From Coriobacteriia bacterium (lineage in GTDB: Bacteria; Actinomycetota; Coriobacteriia; Anaerosomatales; SLCP01), in NCBI GenBank assembly GCA_030603745.1, contig JAUVXE010000009.1:31726-95725 (forward strand): a stretch of DNA of 64,000 nt. The letters run 5' to 3'. The notes below the pieces were generated by a model. That model did not search any database and was not told where the DNA came from. It worked only from the letters and a program-made list of their open reading frames with translations. Positions 61,222 to 64,000 of this stretch are shown here, in pieces; position 1 is the stretch's first letter, and each line of letters opens with the position of its first letter. The position numbers and the translations under genes are program-made.

Positions 61222-61866
61222 CTAGTACACGACGCCCTGGCTGCCGTAGTTCTTGACGAGTATCGAGCGCGCCATCGCCGTTATCGTCGAGTTCCGCGCC
61301 CCGTAGTGTGTCGCGCTGTAGTGCGGGTCGAAGTAGTGCACGACATCGCGCGTCGAGGAGATGTCGTACCCCCGGATCGTGATGAAGTGTCCCCCCGCCC
61401 GGCTCCCGCTGTAGGTGGGCAGTCCCGGGGAGGAGTAGCCGGCGGAGTTCACGTAGGGGTAGGGGTTCACGCACGGGATGGCCGCCGAACCTCGATCCAC
61501 GGAGTAGGTGATGATGCTCCGTACGAGCGCGATGCTGGTGATCGAGGTCCGCGGCACATGCACGTAGGTGATCGGGACGCGCTTGTACGCGTTCAGCACG
61601 GCGGGGATCCTCGTGATGGCGGTGCCGGACGTGGTGGTGCCGAGGTTGCCCGCGAGGGTGGACTGGGCGACCGACCGGCCCTGTGAGTGAAGCGCGACGT
61701 GCACGCTCGCCGGACCGCACCAGTAGGTGGTCTGTTGCCGTGCGCATCCCGCCGTACACGAGAGCGGGATGACCCGGTACGCCGCGAAAGCGAGCGCGGG
61801 CACCGCAACCGCCGCCGCGAGCACCGCCGCTGTCGCGATCCTTCCGATCCTTCTCCTGCCGTTCAT
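61222..61866 (-). CDS. Exported C39-like papain-fold peptidase
   Basis: The ATG at 61866, after GAAGGGGG, gives 214 residues with a Sec signal peptide (core about 10-27, ending A-F-A-A). The fold is peptidase C39_2: catalytic Cys in T-Y-W-C-G-P-A (about 50), His in G-G-H-F-I-T-I (about 160) and Asp/Asn in Y-F-D-P-H. Such proteins cut peptides or act on wall and surface proteins. It leads the minus-strand operon and lies directly behind a LexA-type box. Confidence 0.8.
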   Translation of the reverse strand: MNGRRRIGRIATAAVLAAAVAVPALAFAAYRVIPLSCTAGCARQQTTYWCGPASVHVALHSQGRSVAQSTLAGNLGTTTSGTAITRIPAVLNAYKRVPITYVHVPRTSITSIALVRSIITYSVDRGSAAIPCVNPYPYVNSAGYSSPGLPTYSGSRAGGHFITIRGYDISSTRDVVHYFDPHYSATHYGARNSTITAMARSILVKNYGSQGVVY

Positions 61867-61885
61867 GAGCCGAACCCCCTTCGAT

Positions 61886-61899
61886 AGAACATACGTTCG
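61886..61899 (-). promoter_or_regulatory. LexA (SOS) box
   Basis: Minus strand CGAAC-GTAT-GTTCT; the GAAC-N4-GTTC core is the Gram-positive/actinobacterial LexA operator. It lies 20 bp upstream of the C39-like peptidase ATG and overlaps a -10-like TATGTT. This predicts damage-inducible expression of the envelope operon. Confidence 0.65.
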
Positions 61900-61996
61900 T
61901 AGCACAGCGTAGCGGGCAGGTCGGACCAGACTCTTACCGTTCTCTGACCGCGAGGCTGCGCCCGGCTGAGGAGGCCCCGTCGTCACAGCGCTCGGG

Positions 61997-62002
61997 TACA
62001 AT
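61997..62002 (+). promoter_or_regulatory. Predicted -10 TACAAT of hom
   Basis: TACAAT lies 66 bp before the hom start, in the 202-bp divergent region 61867-62068 that also holds the LexA box. No -35 was seen. Confidence 0.35.
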
Positions 62003-62068
62003 AGGCGTATCCGTGACCGGGCCCGCACCGTCCCGCGTCCGCGTCCCCGACAGATCCCGGAGGGTCAC

Positions 62069-63355
62069 ATGCGCACTGTCAACGTCGGCCTCATCGGTCT
62101 CGGCACCGTCGGCTCCGGCGTCGTCGAGATATTCGACCGCCACGCTGCCGACTTCCGCACCCGTGCGGGCGTCGACATCGCCATCACGCGCTTCGCGGAC
62201 CGCAACGCCGATCGCGCCGAGGGCCTCGGCCTGCCCGAGGGGGCGTTCACCACCGACGCGGCGGAGATCATCGCGGACCCGGAGGTCGACATCGTCGTCG
62301 AGCTCATCGGCGGGACGGGCGTCGCCCGCGGGATCGTGCTCGACGCGCTCGCGGCGGGCAAGAGCGTCGTGACGGCGAACAAGGCCCTCATGGCGACGCA
62401 CGGCCAGGAGGTCATGGACGCCGCCGCCGCGCACGGCGTGGACATCGCGTTCGAGGCGAGCGTGGGCGGGGGCATCCCGATCATCAGCCCTCTCAAGCAC
62501 TGCCTGGTGTCCAATGAGATCACCACGGTCATGGGCATCGTCAACGGCACCACCAACTACATGCTCACCCGGATGGCCCAGAACGGGCTCGACTACGAGA
62601 CCGCGCTCGCCGAGGCGCAGGCCAAGGGCTTCGCCGAGGCGGACCCGACCGCCGACGTCGACGGCCACGACGCCGCCGCGAAGATCGCCATCCTCGCGTC
62701 GATCGCCTTCAACAGCCGCGTCTCCATCGGCGACGTGCCGGTCGAGGGCATCCGGTCGCTCAGCCCGGGGGACATCGCCTATGCGACCGAGATGGGGTAC
62801 GCCATCAAGCTTCTCGCCATCGCGCACCGCACCGACGAGGGCATCGACATCCGGGTGCACCCGACCATGATCCCGGTGGCCCACCCGCTCGCGAGCGTCA
62901 ACGGCGTCTACAACGCCATCTACGTGATCGGCGACGCGGTGGGGGAGACGATGTTCTTCGGCGAGGGGGCGGGGTCGCTTCCTGCTGCGAGCGCCGTGGT
63001 GGGCGACGTCATCGAGGTCGCACGTCACATCACGCGCGGCTGCCTCGGTCTCGTGGGCTGCACCTGCAACGAGGAGCTGCCGGTGCGCGACATCGGTCAG
63101 CTCGAGAGCTCGTACTACGTGCGGCTCCACATCGTCGACGAGCCGGGCGTGCTCGCGGCCGTCGCCAAAGTCTTCGGCGACCACGGGGTGTCGCTCGCGA
63201 GCGTCATCCAGAAGACCGACGAGGCGCCGACCGCAGAGATCGTCTACGTGACGCACCGGGCGACCGAGCGCGCGGTGCGGGCGGCGATCGACCAGATCTC
63301 CGTGATGCCGATCGTCGAGTCGGTCGGCACCATGCTCCGCGTCGAAGAGCTCTGA
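62069..63355 (+). CDS. hom: Homoserine dehydrogenase
   Basis: 428 residues: NAD(P) site G-L-G-T-V-G-S-G (about 10-17), the catalytic domain with V-N-G-T-T-N-Y-M (about 158-165) and E-A-D-P-T-A-D-V-D-G-H-D (about 190-201), and a C-terminal ACT domain (about 350-428) for threonine feedback. It reduces aspartate semialdehyde to homoserine. ATG start after a GGAGGG. thrB follows after 11 bp. Confidence 0.95.
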   Translation: MRTVNVGLIGLGTVGSGVVEIFDRHAADFRTRAGVDIAITRFADRNADRAEGLGLPEGAFTTDAAEIIADPEVDIVVELIGGTGVARGIVLDALAAGKSVVTANKALMATHGQEVMDAAAAHGVDIAFEASVGGGIPIISPLKHCLVSNEITTVMGIVNGTTNYMLTRMAQNGLDYETALAEAQAKGFAEADPTADVDGHDAAAKIAILASIAFNSRVSIGDVPVEGIRSLSPGDIAYATEMGYAIKLLAIAHRTDEGIDIRVHPTMIPVAHPLASVNGVYNAIYVIGDAVGETMFFGEGAGSLPAASAVVGDVIEVARHITRGCLGLVGCTCNEELPVRDIGQLESSYYVRLHIVDEPGVLAAVAKVFGDHGVSLASVIQKTDEAPTAEIVYVTHRATERAVRAAIDQISVMPIVESVGTMLRVEEL

Positions 63356-63366
63356 GGGGCCACCGG

Positions 63367-64000
63367 GTGAACGCGGCGGCCACCGTCACCGTCCCGGCCA
63401 CGAGCGCGAACCTCGGCCCCGGCTTCGACTCGTTCGGACTCGCCCTCGGCCTGGCCAACCGCTTCACGGCGCGCCTGGTCGAGGACGGCGCGTGGTCGGT
63501 CGAGATCCGAGGCGAGGGCGCCGACTCGCTCTCGCGCGGGGCGGGCAATCGCGTGGCGCTCGCGATGGCGCGGGTCTTCGCCGAGGCGGGCGCCCCAGAC
63601 CTCGGAGCCTACGTCGCCTGCGAGAACGAGATCCCGCCGGGCGAGGGGCTCGGCTCCTCGGCGGCGGCGATCGTCGGCGGGATGCTCCTCGCCGACCACC
63701 TGACCGGCGCGGGACTCGGTCCCGAGCGGCTGCTCGAGCTCGCCGGCTCGATGGAGGGCCATCCCGACAACGTCGCGGCCGCGCTCCTCGGCGGGTTCAC
63801 GGTGGCGTGGGGCGGCGCGGAGGCGGCGCGTGCGCTGCGGGTCGAGCCCGCGTGCGGGGTCGCCGCCGTCGTCGTCCGCGCCGGCCGCGCGCTCTCGACG
63901 CCCTCCTCCCGCGCGCTGCTGCCGTCGAGCGTCCCGCACGCCGACGCGGCGTTCTCGGCCGGGAGGGCGGGCGCGCTCGCCGCCGGCCTCGCGGTCGGGG
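63367..64000 (+). CDS. thrB: Homoserine kinase, N-terminal part (truncated by the window)
   Basis: Open from GTG 63367 (after GAGGGG, 63354-63359) to the window end, 211 codons without a stop. P-A-T-S-A-N-L-G-P-G-F-D-S-F-G-L (about 10-25) and the GHMP kinase ATP loop P-P-G-E-G-L-G-S-S-A-A-A (about 90-101) identify it. It phosphorylates homoserine for threonine synthesis and forms an operon with hom. The C-terminal third lies outside. Confidence 0.92.
   Translation, partial: MNAAATVTVPATSANLGPGFDSFGLALGLANRFTARLVEDGAWSVEIRGEGADSLSRGAGNRVALAMARVFAEAGAPDLGAYVACENEIPPGEGLGSSAAAIVGGMLLADHLTGAGLGPERLLELAGSMEGHPDNVAAALLGGFTVAWGGAEAARALRVEPACGVAAVVVRAGRALSTPSSRALLPSSVPHADAAFSAGRAGALAAGLAVG

Noticed and set aside
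1..64000. CRISPR arrays, insertion sequences, prophage or attachment sites
   Set aside because: No direct-repeat array, transposase, integrase or phage gene was seen; the repeated C-x2-C-H codons in cytochrome genes are protein repeats.

Overview
The window is high-GC (about 70%) single-chromosome bacterial DNA that is almost fully coding, with short overlapping operons. Gene content points to an anaerobic, respiratory Gram-positive actinomycete, most likely a Coriobacteriia-type lineage (inference). The evidence is ResB/CcsA (system II) cytochrome c maturation, an 11-subunit Nuo complex without the NADH module, futalosine-type menaquinone genes, an archaeal-type topoisomerase I, Tat plus HypA/HypB, and above all giant multiheme c-type cytochromes. 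No mobile element, CRISPR array or rRNA was seen. One tRNA-Thr(CGT) is present.

Layout. 1-17.6 kb is a multiheme cytochrome locus: the 3' end of one cytochrome, a 1875-residue cytochrome with 15 CxxCH motifs and adhesin-like beta domains, a small lipoprotein, resB, ccsA, a 357-bp leader region with a structured RNA and a U-tailed terminator, a 1761-residue cytochrome with 38 CxxCH plus 5 CX4CH motifs, a 15-heme membrane-anchored cytochrome and a NapC/NirT-like 12-heme protein. 17.7-23.4 kb holds a B12-radical SAM protein, ubiE/menG, a probable aminofutalosine deaminase, an RseC-like protein and a TPR pair. 23.4-27.2 kb has two divergent STAS proteins, tatA/B, tatC, hypA, hypB and an HD protein. 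27.3-37.5 kb has topA, a degenerate nitrilase-fold protein, mdh, the two fumarase subunits split by an MFS transporter, tmk, holB and ricT, then tRNA-Thr. 37.7-41.7 kb (minus strand) has a cytochrome gene broken by an apparent one-base frameshift and a chemoreceptor. 41.9-51.6 kb is nuoABCDHIJKLMN. 51.7-57.5 kb has a HtrA protease, rlmH, two small membrane proteins, argS and lysA. 57.5-61.9 kb (minus) has a GAP-family membrane protein and a four-gene envelope operon (C39-like peptidase, membrane/TPR protein, LolA/DUF4367-like protein, propeller lipoprotein) behind a LexA-type box. 62.0-64.0 kb has hom and the start of thrB.

How it fits together (inference): menaquinol reduced by Nuo, by hydrogenase (HypAB and Tat are here, the enzyme is not) or by malate/fumarate metabolism could be oxidised by the NapC-like protein, and electrons passed along the 15-heme protein to the very large wall or extracellular cytochromes, i.e. 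an extracellular electron transfer chain whose cytochromes are matured by ResB/CcsA. Three intergenic regions (first large cytochrome, minus-strand cytochrome, and the nuo/chemoreceptor divergent region) carry the same CGTGA-N6-TCAC palindrome, suggesting one Crp/Fnr-family regulator ties the cytochromes, Nuo and taxis together.
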